A stretch of DNA of 64,000 nt from CAMYMQ01 sp963730305. GTDB taxonomy: Bacteria; Pseudomonadota; Alphaproteobacteria; Bin65. Below the pieces are notes generated by a model. The model ran no database searches and was not told the origin of the DNA. It worked only from the letters and a program-made list of their open reading frames with translations. Below, piece by piece: positions 33,189 through 45,600 of this stretch (position 1 is its first letter; each line of letters starts with the position of its first letter). A program made the translations under genes and the position numbers. The stretch is from assembly GCA_963730305.1 (NCBI GenBank), contig CAVSRB010000009.1:62001-126000 (forward strand), written 5' to 3'.

Positions 33189-33626
33189 CTACCGGAAGGG
33201 CTTCATGCCCCGGCGCGCCAACTCGTCGGCGCGTTCGTTGCCGTCGTGGCCGGCGTGGCCCTTGACCCAGATCCACTCGACATTGTGGCGTTCGATCGCG
33301 GTCTCCAGCCGCTGCCACAGGTCGACGTTCTTGACCGGCTTCTTGTCCGCGGTCTTCCAGCCGCGCGCCTTCCAGTTGTGGATCCAGGTGGTGATGCCGT
33401 TCTTGAGGTAGGTGCTGTCGGTATGCAGCCGGGCGGTGACGCCCTGGGGCAGCGACTCCAGCGCCTGGATCGCCGCCATCATCTCCATGCGGTTGTTGGT
33501 GGTCGCGGTCTCGCCGCCGCACAGCTCGGTCTCGTCGCCGCTCTCGACGATCAGCGCGCCCCAGCCGCCCGGGCCCGGATTGCCGCTGCACGCGCCGTCG
33601 GTATAGATGTCGATCAGGCCCTTCAT
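33189..33626 (-). CDS. rnhA: Ribonuclease HI
   Basis: RNase HI cleaves the RNA strand of RNA-DNA hybrids. The 145-residue protein has all catalytic residues in place: IYTDGACSGNPGPGGWG (Asp, residue ~10), TNNRMEMMAAIQAL (Glu near 48), LHTDSTYLKNG (Asp near 70) and GHAGHDGNERADELA (His and Asp near 124-134). Its ATG overlaps the thrB stop (ATGA), the usual thrB-rnhA coupling in alphaproteobacteria. rnhB is also in this window. Confidence 0.96.
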   Translation of the reverse strand: MKGLIDIYTDGACSGNPGPGGWGALIVESGDETELCGGETATTNNRMEMMAAIQALESLPQGVTARLHTDSTYLKNGITTWIHNWKARGWKTADKKPVKNVDLWQRLETAIERHNVEWIWVKGHAGHDGNERADELARRGMKPFR

Positions 33627-34597
33627 GCTCCCCCTCGGTCCAGTCCCAGTTCGCCGGGCCGCCGCACGCTCTGGTGAAAGCGGAGCTTGCGGTAGTATTC
33701 CAGCGGGTTGTGCGGCGTCACCATCGCCCCTTCGGGGTGGAACAGCCAGTCGTGCAGTCGCGTCAGCAGGAAGCGCAGCGCGCCGCCGCGCAACAGCAGC
33801 GGCAATGCGGTGAGCTCCGCGTCGGAGAAGGGCCGGACCTTGCGATAGCCCGACAGCATGTGGCGCGCCTTGGTGACGTTGAAGCTGCCGTCCGGCTCGA
33901 AGCACCAGGCGTTGATGCAGATCGCCAGGTCGTAGGCGTAGAAGTCGTTGCAGGCGAAGTAGAAGTCGATCAGCCCGGAGACCTCGTCGCCGAGGAAGAA
34001 GACGTTGTCCGGGAACAGATCGCCGTGGATGACGCCCTCGGGCAGGCCGGACGGCCAGCCCGCCTCCAGCACCTCGAGCTCGGCTTCGATCTCGCCGGCC
34101 AGGCCGTGCTGGACCTCGTGGGCGCGCGGGGCGCACTTCTCGAACAGCGGCCGCCAGCCGCCGACGCACAGCGTGTTGGGCCGGCGCATGGCGAAGTCGT
34201 CGCCGGCCACGTGCATGCGGGCGAGCGCATCGCCCAGCGGCGCGCAGTGGCGGATGCCGATGCGCCGCGGCGACACCCCGCGCAGGAAGGTGATGATCGC
34301 CGCCGGCCGGCCGCACAGGCTGCGCAGCGCCTCGCCGTCGCGGCCGTGGATCGGCGTCGGGCACAGGATGCCGCGCGCGGCGAGATGGTCCATCAGCGCG
34401 AGGAAGAAGGGCAGGTCGCCGGGATCGACGCGTTTCTCGTAGAGCGTCAGGATGAACGCGGCCTGCTCGGTCTCGAGATAGAAGTTGCTGTTCTCCACGC
34501 CTTCGGCGATGCCCTTGTAGGAGACGAGCGCGCCGATGTCGTAGTCGGCCAGGAACGCCTCCAGCGCATCGTCGGGGACGTGGGTGTAAACCGCCAT
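33623..34597 (-). CDS. thrB: Homoserine kinase (ThrB, APH-fold type)
   Basis: The kinase phosphorylates homoserine for threonine synthase. The 324-residue protein is the aminoglycoside-phosphotransferase-fold type used by alphaproteobacteria, not the GHMP type. Signatures: MAVYTHVPDDALEAFLADYD at the start, KGIAEGVENSNFYLET near residue 28, the catalytic VIHGDLFPDNVFF near 188-200, and the metal Asp in GLIDFYFACND. ispH, which often lies upstream, is absent here. Translationally coupled to rnhA. Confidence 0.94.
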   Translation of the reverse strand: MAVYTHVPDDALEAFLADYDIGALVSYKGIAEGVENSNFYLETEQAAFILTLYEKRVDPGDLPFFLALMDHLAARGILCPTPIHGRDGEALRSLCGRPAAIITFLRGVSPRRIGIRHCAPLGDALARMHVAGDDFAMRRPNTLCVGGWRPLFEKCAPRAHEVQHGLAGEIEAELEVLEAGWPSGLPEGVIHGDLFPDNVFFLGDEVSGLIDFYFACNDFYAYDLAICINAWCFEPDGSFNVTKARHMLSGYRKVRPFSDAELTALPLLLRGGALRFLLTRLHDWLFHPEGAMVTPHNPLEYYRKLRFHQSVRRPGELGLDRGGA

Positions 34598-34720
34598 GCC
34601 GCTGGTGATAGCCGTGCGCCGACCGGCGATCAATAGCGCCGGTGTTGTCGGCCGCGCCGCCATCCCATAAGCTCGGTTCGGCCCACTAGTTTGTCCGTAG
34701 CCCGATTGGAGGAATGGTCG

Positions 34721-34960
34721 ATGACCGATCCCGTGGTCGCCGTAAAGGAGCCGGCCAACGTCACGCTCGAAGCCGGCAAGACCTACGCCTGGTGCCGGTG
34801 CGGCCTGAGCAAGCTGCAGCCCTTCTGCGACGGCGCGCACAAGGCGACGGACCTCAAGCCGATGGTCTTCAAGCAGGAGACCACCGAAGAGGTCTGGCTG
34901 TGCCAGTGCAAGCAGACCGGCGACAAGCCGTTCTGCGACGGCACCCACAACGGGCTCTGA
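34721..34960 (+). CDS. Dual-CDGSH iron-sulfur protein
   Basis: A 79-residue protein with two CDGSH-type motifs: CRCGLSKLQPFCDGAH near residues 25-40 and CQCKQTGDKPFCDGTH near 61-76. Each supplies 3 Cys and 1 His, so two 2Fe-2S clusters are predicted. No membrane anchor is present, so unlike mitoNEET it is soluble. GGAGGA a few bases upstream supports ATG 34721. The role is probably redox or cluster transfer; the family is not assigned a single function. It lies upstream of the glycine riboswitch, divergent from thrB. Confidence 0.88.
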   Translation: MTDPVVAVKEPANVTLEAGKTYAWCRCGLSKLQPFCDGAHKATDLKPMVFKQETTEEVWLCQCKQTGDKPFCDGTHNGL

Positions 34961-35019
34961 GGCGGCCCGCTTGACATTCCCCGGGGCGCCGCTAGGCTCG
35001 CACCCGGTTAGGCCGACGA

Positions 35020-35226
35020 TACCAGTGGGAGAGACCGGTCCCGTTCATCCGGGCCCGGCGCCGAAGGAGCAACCGCCCCGGAAACTCTCAGGCTAATGGA
35101 CCGCTGGTGGAGGCATCTCTGGAAAGCAGGCCCGAACGCGTGACGCGTTGGGTCTCACCGAAGGGGTAAGCCGGCGTCGCCGCTGTGGCGGCCGGTGAAT
35201 CTCTCAGGTTCCACGACAGAGGGGGT
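35020..35226 (+). promoter_or_regulatory. Tandem glycine riboswitch
   Basis: The leader of the glycine-cleavage operon contains two aptamers with all conserved pieces. Aptamer 1 has GTGGGAGAGACC (from 35025), GCCGAAGGAGCAACCGCCCC and GGAAACTCTCAGGC. Aptamer 2 has GGAGGCATCTCTGGAAAGC (from ~35108), CACCGAAGGGGTAAGCC and GGTGAATCTCTCAGGTTCC. Glycine binding turns on gcvTHP expression in known examples. The second aptamer ends about 62 bases before the gcvT start. I do not see a clear T-rich terminator, so control may act on translation. Confidence 0.92.
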
Positions 35227-35287
35227 GCGCCCGACGGAGCGAGTCCGCGGGCGTCGCTTTGCCCCGCTGTCTGTCCAGGGAACCGCC

Positions 35288-36400
35288 GTGCCGGACGCCG
35301 AAGCCCTCCAACACACGCCGCTCCACGACCTGCACGTCGCGCTCGGCGGCCGCATGGTGCCGTTCGCCGGCTATTCGCTGCCGGTCCAGTACCGGGCCGG
35401 GATCATCGCCGAGCACACCCACACCCGCGCGGCCGCGTCGCTGTTCGACGTCTCGCACATGGGCCAGGCGGTGCTGGTCGGCGACGGCGCGGTGGCGGCG
35501 ATCGAGGCGCTGGTTCCCGGCGACATCGCCGGGCTGGACCGCGACCACATCCGCTACACCCAGCTCACCAACGACGCCGGCGGCATCATCGACGACCTGA
35601 TGGTGACCCGGCTGGCCGACGGGGTCGGACTGGTCGTCAACGGGGCGCGCAAGGCGGTCGACTACGCCCATATCGAGGCCGCGGTCGCCGGCGGCGGCTG
35701 CGGGTTCGAGCCGCAGCCGGAACGGGCGCTGCTCGCCCTCCAGGGGCCGCAGGCGGTCGCCGCGCTGGCCCGCCATGCGCCGGGCTGCGACGGGCTTGCG
35801 TTCATGCAGGCGGCGGCCTTCGAGCTCGGCGGCGTCACCGTCTGGATCAGCCGGTCGGGATACACCGGCGAGGACGGCTTCGAGATCTCGGTGCCCGGCG
35901 CCGCGGCGATCGCGATCGCCGAGCGCCTGCTGGCGGAGCCGGAGGTCGAGCCGGCCGGCCTGGGCGCGCGCGATTCGCTGCGGCTCGAAGCGGGCCTGTG
36001 CCTGTGGGGCCACGACATCGACGAGACCACCACGCCGGTCGAGGCCGCGCTGACCTGGTCGGTCGGCAAGCGGCGGCGCGCCGAAGGCGGCTTTCCCGGG
36101 GACGCGGTCATCCTCGACCAGATCGACAACGGCGCCCCGCGCAAGCGGGTCGGCCTTCGGCCCGAGGGCCGCGCCCCGGCGCGCGAGGGCGTCGAGATCA
36201 CCGACGCGAACGGCGCGCCGATCGGCACGGTGACCAGCGGCGGCTTCGGCCCCACCGTCGGCGCGCCGGTGGCGATGGGCTATGTCGCCGCCGGCCATAC
36301 CAAGCCCGATACGCCTGTGCAGCTGATGGTCCGCGGCAAGGCCTTGGCCGGCCACGTCGCGCGCCTGCCCTTCGTCCAGCCCAACTACGTCAGGTCCTAG
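35288..36400 (+). CDS. gcvT: Glycine cleavage system aminomethyltransferase (T protein)
   Basis: The T protein releases ammonia and passes the methylene carbon from the lipoyl arm of GcvH to tetrahydrofolate. The 370-residue protein starts at GTG 35288 (MPDAEALQHTPLHDLHVALGG) after CCAGGGAAC; longer in-frame starts would fall inside the riboswitch. Signatures: MVPFAGYSLPVQY near residue 20, FDVSHMGQ near 51, ISRSGYTGEDGFEISV near 185 and the ending VGAPVAMGYV. First gene of gcvT-H-P. Confidence 0.94.
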   Translation: MPDAEALQHTPLHDLHVALGGRMVPFAGYSLPVQYRAGIIAEHTHTRAAASLFDVSHMGQAVLVGDGAVAAIEALVPGDIAGLDRDHIRYTQLTNDAGGIIDDLMVTRLADGVGLVVNGARKAVDYAHIEAAVAGGGCGFEPQPERALLALQGPQAVAALARHAPGCDGLAFMQAAAFELGGVTVWISRSGYTGEDGFEISVPGAAAIAIAERLLAEPEVEPAGLGARDSLRLEAGLCLWGHDIDETTTPVEAALTWSVGKRRRAEGGFPGDAVILDQIDNGAPRKRVGLRPEGRAPAREGVEITDANGAPIGTVTSGGFGPTVGAPVAMGYVAAGHTKPDTPVQLMVRGKALAGHVARLPFVQPNYVRS

Positions 36401-36412
36401 CGAGCGAGGAAC

Positions 36413-36790
36413 ATGAGCGACAAACGCTATACCCAAGACCACGAATGGGTCGCCGTCGACGGCGACACCGCCACCGTCGGCATCAGCACCTATGCCCAGG
36501 AACAGCTCGGCGACCTCGTTTTCGTCGAGCTGCCCGAGGTCGGCAAGGAGGTGTCCAAGGGCGGCGAGCTCGCCGTGGTCGAATCGGTCAAGGCGGCCAG
36601 CGAGGTCTACGCCCCGATCGACGGCACCGTGACCGAGGCCAACGCGGCGCTGGCCGACGCGCCGGAGACCGTCAACAGCGACGCCGAGGGCGCGGGCTGG
36701 TTCGTCAGGATGACGATCGCCGACGCCGGCCAGCTCGCCGCGCTGATGACCGCCGACAAATACCAGGAATACCTCGCCACGCTGGACTGA
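36413..36790 (+). CDS. gcvH: Glycine cleavage system H protein
   Basis: The lipoyl carrier of the complex, 125 residues. The lipoylation Lys lies in VVESVKAASEVYAPIDG (Lys near residue 61), and the N-terminus YTQDHEWV is typical. The C-terminus ends TADKYQEYLATLD. GAGCGAGGAAC precedes the ATG, 12 bases after gcvT. Confidence 0.96.
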   Translation: MSDKRYTQDHEWVAVDGDTATVGISTYAQEQLGDLVFVELPEVGKEVSKGGELAVVESVKAASEVYAPIDGTVTEANAALADAPETVNSDAEGAGWFVRMTIADAGQLAALMTADKYQEYLATLD

Positions 36791-36858
36791 GCCCGGCCGC
36801 GCCAGACTCCCCGACCCGAAATCGCCCCCACCCGCATTTGCCCCGAGAAGGATCGCCC

Positions 36859-39759
<2,901 letters not shown>

Positions 39760-39778
39760 GGGAACGCGCACGTCTTCG

Positions 39779-39904
39779 CATCCTTCGAGGCCCGCCCAAA
39801 GGCGGGCACCTCAGGATGAGCACGAGAGGCGGTGGCTGAAAATCCTTTGGGCGTTCACAAGGTGCTCATCCTGAGGCGCCGCCGAAGGCGGCCTCGAAGG
39901 ATGC
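39779..39904. repeat. Paired-arm intergenic inverted repeat (CATCCTTCGAG family), well preserved
   Basis: Two arms of about 44 bases face each other. The left starts GCATCCTTCGAGGCCCGCC and ends CTCAGGATGAGCAC; the right (from 39862) starts GTGCTCATCCTGAGGCGCC and ends CCTCGAAGGATGC. Each arm holds its own GC hairpin (CCCGCCCAAAGGCGGG; GCCGCCGAAGGCGGC). The spacer is about 39 bases. It lies between convergent gcvP and atpF, so the structure could end both transcripts. A more degenerate copy is at 1472-1578. Confidence 0.75.
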
Positions 39905-39939
39905 GGATGACGGTTCCGGCGGCCGGAGCGCCGCCCGCC

Positions 39940-40512
39940 TCAGTGCAGCTTGTTGGGGACTTCCTTGATCGCGGCGTCGACCAGCTCGGCCGCCTTGGCC
40001 TCGTCGAGCTTCTCGGCGAGGATCTGGCGGGTGGCGGCGACGGCGATGTCGACGGCGAGGTCGCGGACCTGGGCCTGGGCGTTGGCCTCGGCGTGGGCGA
40101 TGCGGTCGAGCGCCTGCTGCTCGCGGCGCTTGATCGAGGCGGCCAGGTCGGCCTCGGCGCGCTCGCGCAGGCGGCCGGCCTCGTCCTCGGCGGCGCGCAG
40201 CATGGCCTCGGCCTCTTGCACCGCGTCGCGCTGCTTGCGCTGGTAGTCGGCGAGCAGCGTCTGGGCCTCCTCGCGCAGCCGCTGGGCCTCTTCCAGCTCG
40301 GTGCGGATGCGCTCACCGCGTGAATCGAGGCCCTTGGCGATCGTCCCGCGCGCCTTCCAGAAGATCAGGGCGATGAACAGGACGAAGGCGACCAGCACCC
40401 AGAACTCGGCGCCGGTGAAGTCGAACAGCTCGTTGAACCAGCCGCTGACCGTGCCGAGCTCGACCATGTGCGGCTTGTCGGCCGCCAGGAGGATGATGCC
40501 GTCGGCGATCAT
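39940..40512 (-). CDS. atpF: F0F1 ATP synthase subunit b
   Basis: The peripheral-stalk b subunit, 190 residues: one N-terminal helix (EFWVLVAFVLFIALIFWK, ~36-53), then a long alanine- and charge-rich coiled coil. It follows the b' gene by 9 bases. Alphaproteobacteria use a b/b' heterodimer, and this downstream, longer copy is the standard b subunit. It is the last gene of the F0 operon; F1 genes are not in the window. Confidence 0.92.
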   Translation of the reverse strand: MIADGIILLAADKPHMVELGTVSGWFNELFDFTGAEFWVLVAFVLFIALIFWKARGTIAKGLDSRGERIRTELEEAQRLREEAQTLLADYQRKQRDAVQEAEAMLRAAEDEAGRLRERAEADLAASIKRREQQALDRIAHAEANAQAQVRDLAVDIAVAATRQILAEKLDEAKAAELVDAAIKEVPNKLH

Positions 40513-40521
40513 GGTCTGCCC

Positions 40522-41016
40522 TCAGCTCCGCGCGTCGGCGGCGGCCTTCACCGCCGCGTCGGCGCTCTTCTTGTCGACCTTGAGGCCGGCCAGCCGCTCG
40601 ACCGCGGCCTGGGCAACCTCGGCCGAAACCGAGCGGATGTCGGCGATGGCGGCGTCGCGGGCGCCCTCGATGCGCGCTTCCGCTTCACGGACCTCCTTCG
40701 CCAGCCGCTCGCCCAGCGCCGCGTGGTCGGCGGCCGCCTTGGCCGCCATCGCGTCGGTGGTCTGGCGGATCGCCTCCTGGGCCTTGGCCCGCCCGTTGGC
40801 GAGCGCGGCCTCGTATTCGGCCAGCGTCGCCTCGGCTTCCTGCTGCAGCGACGCCGCACGCTCCAGGTCTCCGTCGATCCGCTCGCGCCGCTGTTCCAGC
40901 ACCCGCGTGATCTTGGGGATCGCGGCGTAGCGCAAGATCAGGAACAGGGCGACGAAGGTTACGACCAGCCAGAAGACCTGGGACGGGAACGTGCCGATCT
41001 GTTGGAGCTGAGGCAT
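40522..41016 (-). CDS. atpG: F0F1 ATP synthase subunit b'
   Basis: The second stalk subunit, 164 residues, starting MPQLQQIGTFPSQVFWLVVTFVALFLILRYAAIPKI, a typical b' N-terminus with one helix. The remainder is coiled coil (EQRRERIDGDLERAASLQQEAE...). It lies between atpE and atpF. The symbol atpG is used for b' in some alphaproteobacterial annotations (others use atpF2); it is not the gamma subunit. Confidence 0.9.
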   Translation of the reverse strand: MPQLQQIGTFPSQVFWLVVTFVALFLILRYAAIPKITRVLEQRRERIDGDLERAASLQQEAEATLAEYEAALANGRAKAQEAIRQTTDAMAAKAAADHAALGERLAKEVREAEARIEGARDAAIADIRSVSAEVAQAAVERLAGLKVDKKSADAAVKAAADARS

Positions 41017-41046
41017 GACGCCGTCGGCTTTCCGGACGCTTTGCCG

Positions 41047-41271
41047 TTATCCGAACAGGATAACCAGCGCCACGACCAGCGCGTAGAGCGCGATCGCCTC
41101 GACCAGCGCGAAGCCGAGCATGGTCATGGTGAAGACCTCGCCGCGGGCCGCCGGGTTGCGGCCGACAGCGCTGATGAACGCGGCGAACACGTTGCCGATA
41201 CCGATACCGGCGCCGATCACGCCGATGACCGCGAGGCCCGCGCCGAGCAATTTCGCAGCTTCAACTCCCAT
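41047..41271 (-). CDS. atpE: F0F1 ATP synthase subunit c
   Basis: The proton-carrying ring subunit, 74 residues, two helices joined by a polar RNPAA loop. The first helix has the GAGIGIGN glycine packing motif, and the second contains the proton-binding Glu in FALVEAIALYALVVAL. There is no sodium-binding signature (no Gln/Ser-Thr set), consistent with proton coupling. GGAAAGTACG lies upstream of the ATG. Confidence 0.96.
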   Translation of the reverse strand: MGVEAAKLLGAGLAVIGVIGAGIGIGNVFAAFISAVGRNPAARGEVFTMTMLGFALVEAIALYALVVALVILFG

Positions 41272-41328
41272 CGTACTTTCCTTTCCTCTTGGAATTTCCG
41301 GCCAGCGCCGCCCCCAGGGTTCGTGCCC

Positions 41329-42063
41329 TCAGTGCAGGTGCAGCGCGTCGTTGATGTACAGGCATGTCAGGATGGCGAAGACATAGGCCTGCAGGAAGGC
41401 GATCAGGATCTCCAGGCCGGTCAGCACCACGATGAAGGCCAGCGGCACCACGCCCGCCGCGCCCAGCGCGACGACGAAGCCCGCGAACACCTTGAGCAGC
41501 GTATGACCTGCCAGCATGTTGGCGAACAGACGAACCGACAGGCTGATCGGCCGCGACAGGTAGGAGATGATCTCGATCGGGATCAGCAGTGGCCACATCG
41601 CTATCGGCGTGCCCGGTGGCACGAAGAAGCTGAAGAAGTGGACGCCGTGCTTGGCGAAGCCGAGCAGGGTCACGAACACGAATACCACCAGCGCCATGGT
41701 GAAGGTGACGATGATGTGGCTGGTGAAGGCGAAGTGGCTCGGAATCATCCCCAGCAGGTTGCCGAACAGGATGAACATGAACAGCGTGAAGATGATCGGG
41801 AAATACTTGCGGCCCTCCGCGCCGACCGTCTCGCGCAACAGGGTGCCGACGAACTCGTAGCTCAATTCGGCCATCGACTGCCAGCGGCCCGGCACCAGCC
41901 GGCCGCGGCTCATCCCGAACACGAGGAAGGCGCTGATCAAGGTGATCGCCACCACCATCGCCAGCGACGAATTGGTGAACGACAGGTCGAGCCCGCCGAC
42001 CTCGATGTGCAAGAGCGGCTTGATCGTAAACTGTGTGAGCGGTCCGTGGTGTTCAGCAGCCAC
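41329..42063 (-). CDS. atpB: F0F1 ATP synthase subunit a
   Basis: The stator half-channel subunit, 244 residues with five to six helices. The essential Arg lies in RPISLSVRLFANMLAGH near residues 164-180, and SYEFVGTLLRETVG near 68-81 is typical. The ending AYVFAILTCLYINDALHLH is the usual C-terminus. It starts 24 bases after atpI. Confidence 0.95.
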   Translation of the reverse strand: MAAEHHGPLTQFTIKPLLHIEVGGLDLSFTNSSLAMVVAITLISAFLVFGMSRGRLVPGRWQSMAELSYEFVGTLLRETVGAEGRKYFPIIFTLFMFILFGNLLGMIPSHFAFTSHIIVTFTMALVVFVFVTLLGFAKHGVHFFSFFVPPGTPIAMWPLLIPIEIISYLSRPISLSVRLFANMLAGHTLLKVFAGFVVALGAAGVVPLAFIVVLTGLEILIAFLQAYVFAILTCLYINDALHLH

Positions 42064-42087
42064 GTCGTCCCCGTCTATCCTCGACCC

Positions 42088-42471
42088 TCAACCACGCTTC
42101 CTGTCCGGCGGGCCGTCGTCGCCCGATTTCCCGTCCAGGTTCGATTTGTACCCGACGCCATGGCCCATGCCGTTGATCGTCCGGTACACGTTCAGCATTC
42201 CGGCCGCCGACCCGAGCAGGAAGAACACGATCATCAGCCACGGCCGCGTGCCGAGCCAATCATCGAGCAGCCACCCGATCCCGGCGCCCACCGCCAGGCC
42301 GGCCACCAGTTCGGTGCCGATCCTGAGCGCCAACCCAATACCCTGGCTCGCCCCGGGGTCGCGCCGTTCCGCCTTGTTGCCACGCCCAGCCCGAAGATCA
42401 CGCCGCGCCTGAGCCTGTTTCAGGCGCGCCCCGAGATCTTCCAGTGAGGGAGGCCGGTCTTCTTTCGACAT
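42088..42471 (-). CDS. atpI: ATP synthase protein I (AtpI)
   Basis: A 127-residue small protein with two helices (IGTELVAGLAVGAGIGWLLD and PWLMIVFFLLGSAAGMLNVY) and a charged N-terminal tail containing RLKQAQARRDLRAG. AtpI assists c-ring assembly and leads the F0 operon. I chose ATG 42471 (MSKEDRPPSLEDL), with GGGGAGCAC upstream; an in-frame ATG at 42594 has no support and would run through the smc terminator. Confidence 0.88.
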   Translation of the reverse strand: MSKEDRPPSLEDLGARLKQAQARRDLRAGRGNKAERRDPGASQGIGLALRIGTELVAGLAVGAGIGWLLDDWLGTRPWLMIVFFLLGSAAGMLNVYRTINGMGHGVGYKSNLDGKSGDDGPPDRKRG

Positions 42472-42523
42472 GTGCTCCCCGACGCTAGGGCCGACGGAAC
42501 CGACCGGAACCAGTGAGGCATGA

Positions 42524-42554
42524 CAACAAAACGGCCGGATCCCCCATCCGGCCG
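42524..42554 (-). terminator. Rho-independent terminator after smc
   Basis: On the minus strand, CGGCCGGAT (42554-42546) and ATCCGGCCG (42540-42532) form a perfect 9-bp stem with a GGGGG loop, followed by TTTTGTTG. It lies about 106 bases after the smc stop and upstream of atpI, separating the two transcripts. Confidence 0.85.
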
Positions 42555-42660
42555 AAGCCGGCGGCAAAATACGGAGAGGGGTCCGGTCTGTCAAGCGCGC
42601 CGGATTTTGGCTGATTTTAGCTAACTATCTGAAATAAAAAACGTTTCCGCGCTGCGACAT

Positions 42661-45600
42661 TTAAGCCGATTCGCGCAGTGCTTCGGCTTCGCGCAGGTCG
42701 ACGGAAACCAGCCGCGACACGCCGCGGTCGGCCATGGTCACGCCGTACAGCCGGTCCATCCGGGCCATGGTCATGCGGTGGTGGGTGACGACCAGGAAGC
42801 GGGTCGCGGTCGAATGGCCGAGGTCCTCGAGCAGGGTGCAGAAGCGGTCGACGTTGGCGTCGTCGAGCGGCGCGTCGACCTCGTCGAGGATGCAGATCGG
42901 CGCCGGATTGGTCATGAACACCGCGAACATCAGCGCGACCGCGGTCAGCGCCTGCTCGCCGCCCGATAGCAGCGACAGGCTCTGCAGCCGCTTGCCCGGT
43001 GGGCTCGCCATCACCTCCAGGCCGGCCTGGAGCGGGTCGTCGCCTTCGCTCAGGGTCAGGTGCGCCCGGCCGCCGCCGAACAGGCGGGTGAACAGTTCCT
43101 TGAAATGCTCGTTGACCGAGGTGAACGAGGCCAGCAGCCGCTCGCGGCCCTCCCGGTTCAATTCGGCGATCGCCTTGCGGAAGCGCTCGATCGCCCCGAT
43201 CAGGTCGGCGCGCTCGGATTCGTAGGTGTCGATCTGCTCCTGCAGCTCGGCGGCTTCCTGCTCGGCGCGGTGGTTGACCGGGCCCATGCCGTCGCGCTCG
43301 CGCAACAGCCGCTCCAGCTTCTTCTCGATCTGGTCGGCGGGCGGCGGCGCGTCGTCCTCGCCGAGGCCGGCGATGCCCTGCGCCTCCTCGGGCGCGCAGC
43401 GCAGCCGCTCGCGGATACGCGCGGCGACCTCTTCCAGCGTCTGCTCGGCCTGGCTGACCGCGCCCTCGCGCCGGCCGCGCAGCTCGCGGGCGTCGGCGAG
43501 GCGGGAATCGGTTCGGCGCAACGCCGAATCGACCTCGGCCAAGGCGTTCTCGGCCTCGGCCAGGGCGTTGGCCGCAGCCTGGCGCGCGGCCGTGGCCTCG
43601 TCGATCACCCCGGCCAGGGCTTCACGCTTCTCGCCGATCGCGTCGGGCTGGGCGGCGATCTCGGCCAGCGCGGCGTCGGCCTCGGCGCGGCGCGCCTGCA
43701 ACTGCTCGATATGGGCCTGGCCGCTGTCGCGTCGGCTCGACCATTGGGCGATCTCGGCGGCGACCGCCTCCTGGCGGCGGCGGCGGGTCTCGGTCTCCGA
43801 TTGAAGCCGGTTGAAGCGGGATTCCGCCTCGGTCAGCGCGTCGCGTTCCTCGGCGATGGCCGCGCGCAGCCGCTCCAGCGCCGCCTCGTCGGCGTCGGGC
43901 GCGTCCGCGGCCTTCAGCGCGGCGCGCGCCTCGGTCAGCTTGGCCTGGGTCTCGGCGGCCTCGGCCGCCAGCCGCTCGCGCTGTTCGTTGAGCGCGTCGC
44001 GGCGGCTGTTGCGGACCAGCGCCTGCTCGGCGGCGGCGGCGCGGGTGTCCTTGGCGCGGGTCGCGGTGTCGAACGCGGCCTGCACCGCCTCGGCCGCGCT
44101 GCGCGCGGCGGCGGCGGCGTTCTTGGCGGCTTCCTGGGCGGCCTCGTGGTCGGTGCGGCGGGCCGCGACCTGCTTCTCGGCGCCGGTGGCCTCCCGTTCC
44201 AGGTCGCTCAACCGGTTGCGCTGCTCGAGCCGGCGCGCGGCAGCGGTCGGCGCGCCGGCGTTCATGGTCAGGCCGTCCCAGCGCCATAGCGCGCCCGAAC
44301 GGCTGACCAGCCTTTGGCCCTGGACCAGGGCGCCGGCGAGGGTGGCCCCGTCGGCGTCGTCCTCGACCACGCCGATCTGGTCGAGCCGGCGGGTCAGCGC
44401 CGCGGGCGCCTCGACGAACCAGCTCAGCGGCTTGACCCCGGCGGGCAGGGGCGGGGCGTCGCCGGCCGCCTCGGTCTCCTGCCAGTGGACCGGCGCCTGG
44501 GCGTCGAGCGACGCTTCCAGGTCGTCGCCCAGCGCAGCGCCAAGCGCGGCCTCGTAGCCGGGTGTCACCCGTGTCTCGTCGACCACGGCGGTGCCGGGCT
44601 GGTCGGCAGGCTGGTCGAGCAGCGAGTGCAGCGCCTTCTGCTCGGCCTGGATCCGGCCCAGCGCCGTCTCGGCCTCCTGGAGCGCGGCGCGCGCCGCGTC
44701 GGCCGCCTCGCGGGCGGTGTCGCGGGCGCCGTCGGCCGCGGCGGCGTCGGTGCGCCGCTGGCGCAGCTCGGCTTCGGCCTTGGTGACCGCCTCCTCGGCG
44801 GCGAGCGTCTCGGCGTCGAGACCGTCCCGCGGCAGGCCCGCCAGCTCGGTCTCGGCCGCCGCGTGGCGGGCCTGGATCTGTTCCAGTCGTTCGGTCAACT
44901 CGGCCGCGCGCCGGGTCAGGCCGTCGCGCTCCGCCGCGCGGGTCGCGATCTGGCGGGTCAGCGCCGTCGCTTCGGCTTCCCGCGCCTCGACCGACGTGCG
45001 CAATTCGTCGCGCGCCTCGCGGGCGGCCTCGATCGCGGCGCTGTCGTCGTGGGCGGCGTCCAGGCGCTTCGGCCTCTTCCTGCAGGCGGGCCAGCGCCGC
45101 CGCGGCGTCCTGGTGGTGGCCCTGCTCGCGGGCCAGGTCGGCGTCGACCTGGGCGATGCGCGCCTCGAGCTCGGTGCGGCGGGTCGTCAGCCGCTCCTCC
45201 TCGACGTCGAGCGCGTCGCGCGCGACCAGGTGGCGCTGCAGCGCGGCGGCGGCGGCGACCTCGGTCTCGCGCAGCCCCGGCACCTTGGCGCCGACGTCGG
45301 CGGATTCGGCCGACAGCCGCGCCGATTCGGCGCTCAGCCCCGCGACCTCCTCGCTGACCGCGGCCAGTTGCGCCCTCGCCTCGTCGAGGGCGAGCCGGGC
45401 GGCGAGCCAGCGCAGGTGCAGCACCATCGCCTCGGTCGAGCGGATCTGTTCGCTGAGGTTGCGGTAACGGGTCGCCTGCCGCGCCTGCCGCTTCAGTCCC
45501 TGGAGCTGGCCGCCCAAGGTGGTGACGACGTCGTCGAGCCGTTCCAGGTTGGTCTCGGCCGCGCGCAGGCGCAGCTCGGCCTCGTGCCGGCGCGAGTGCA

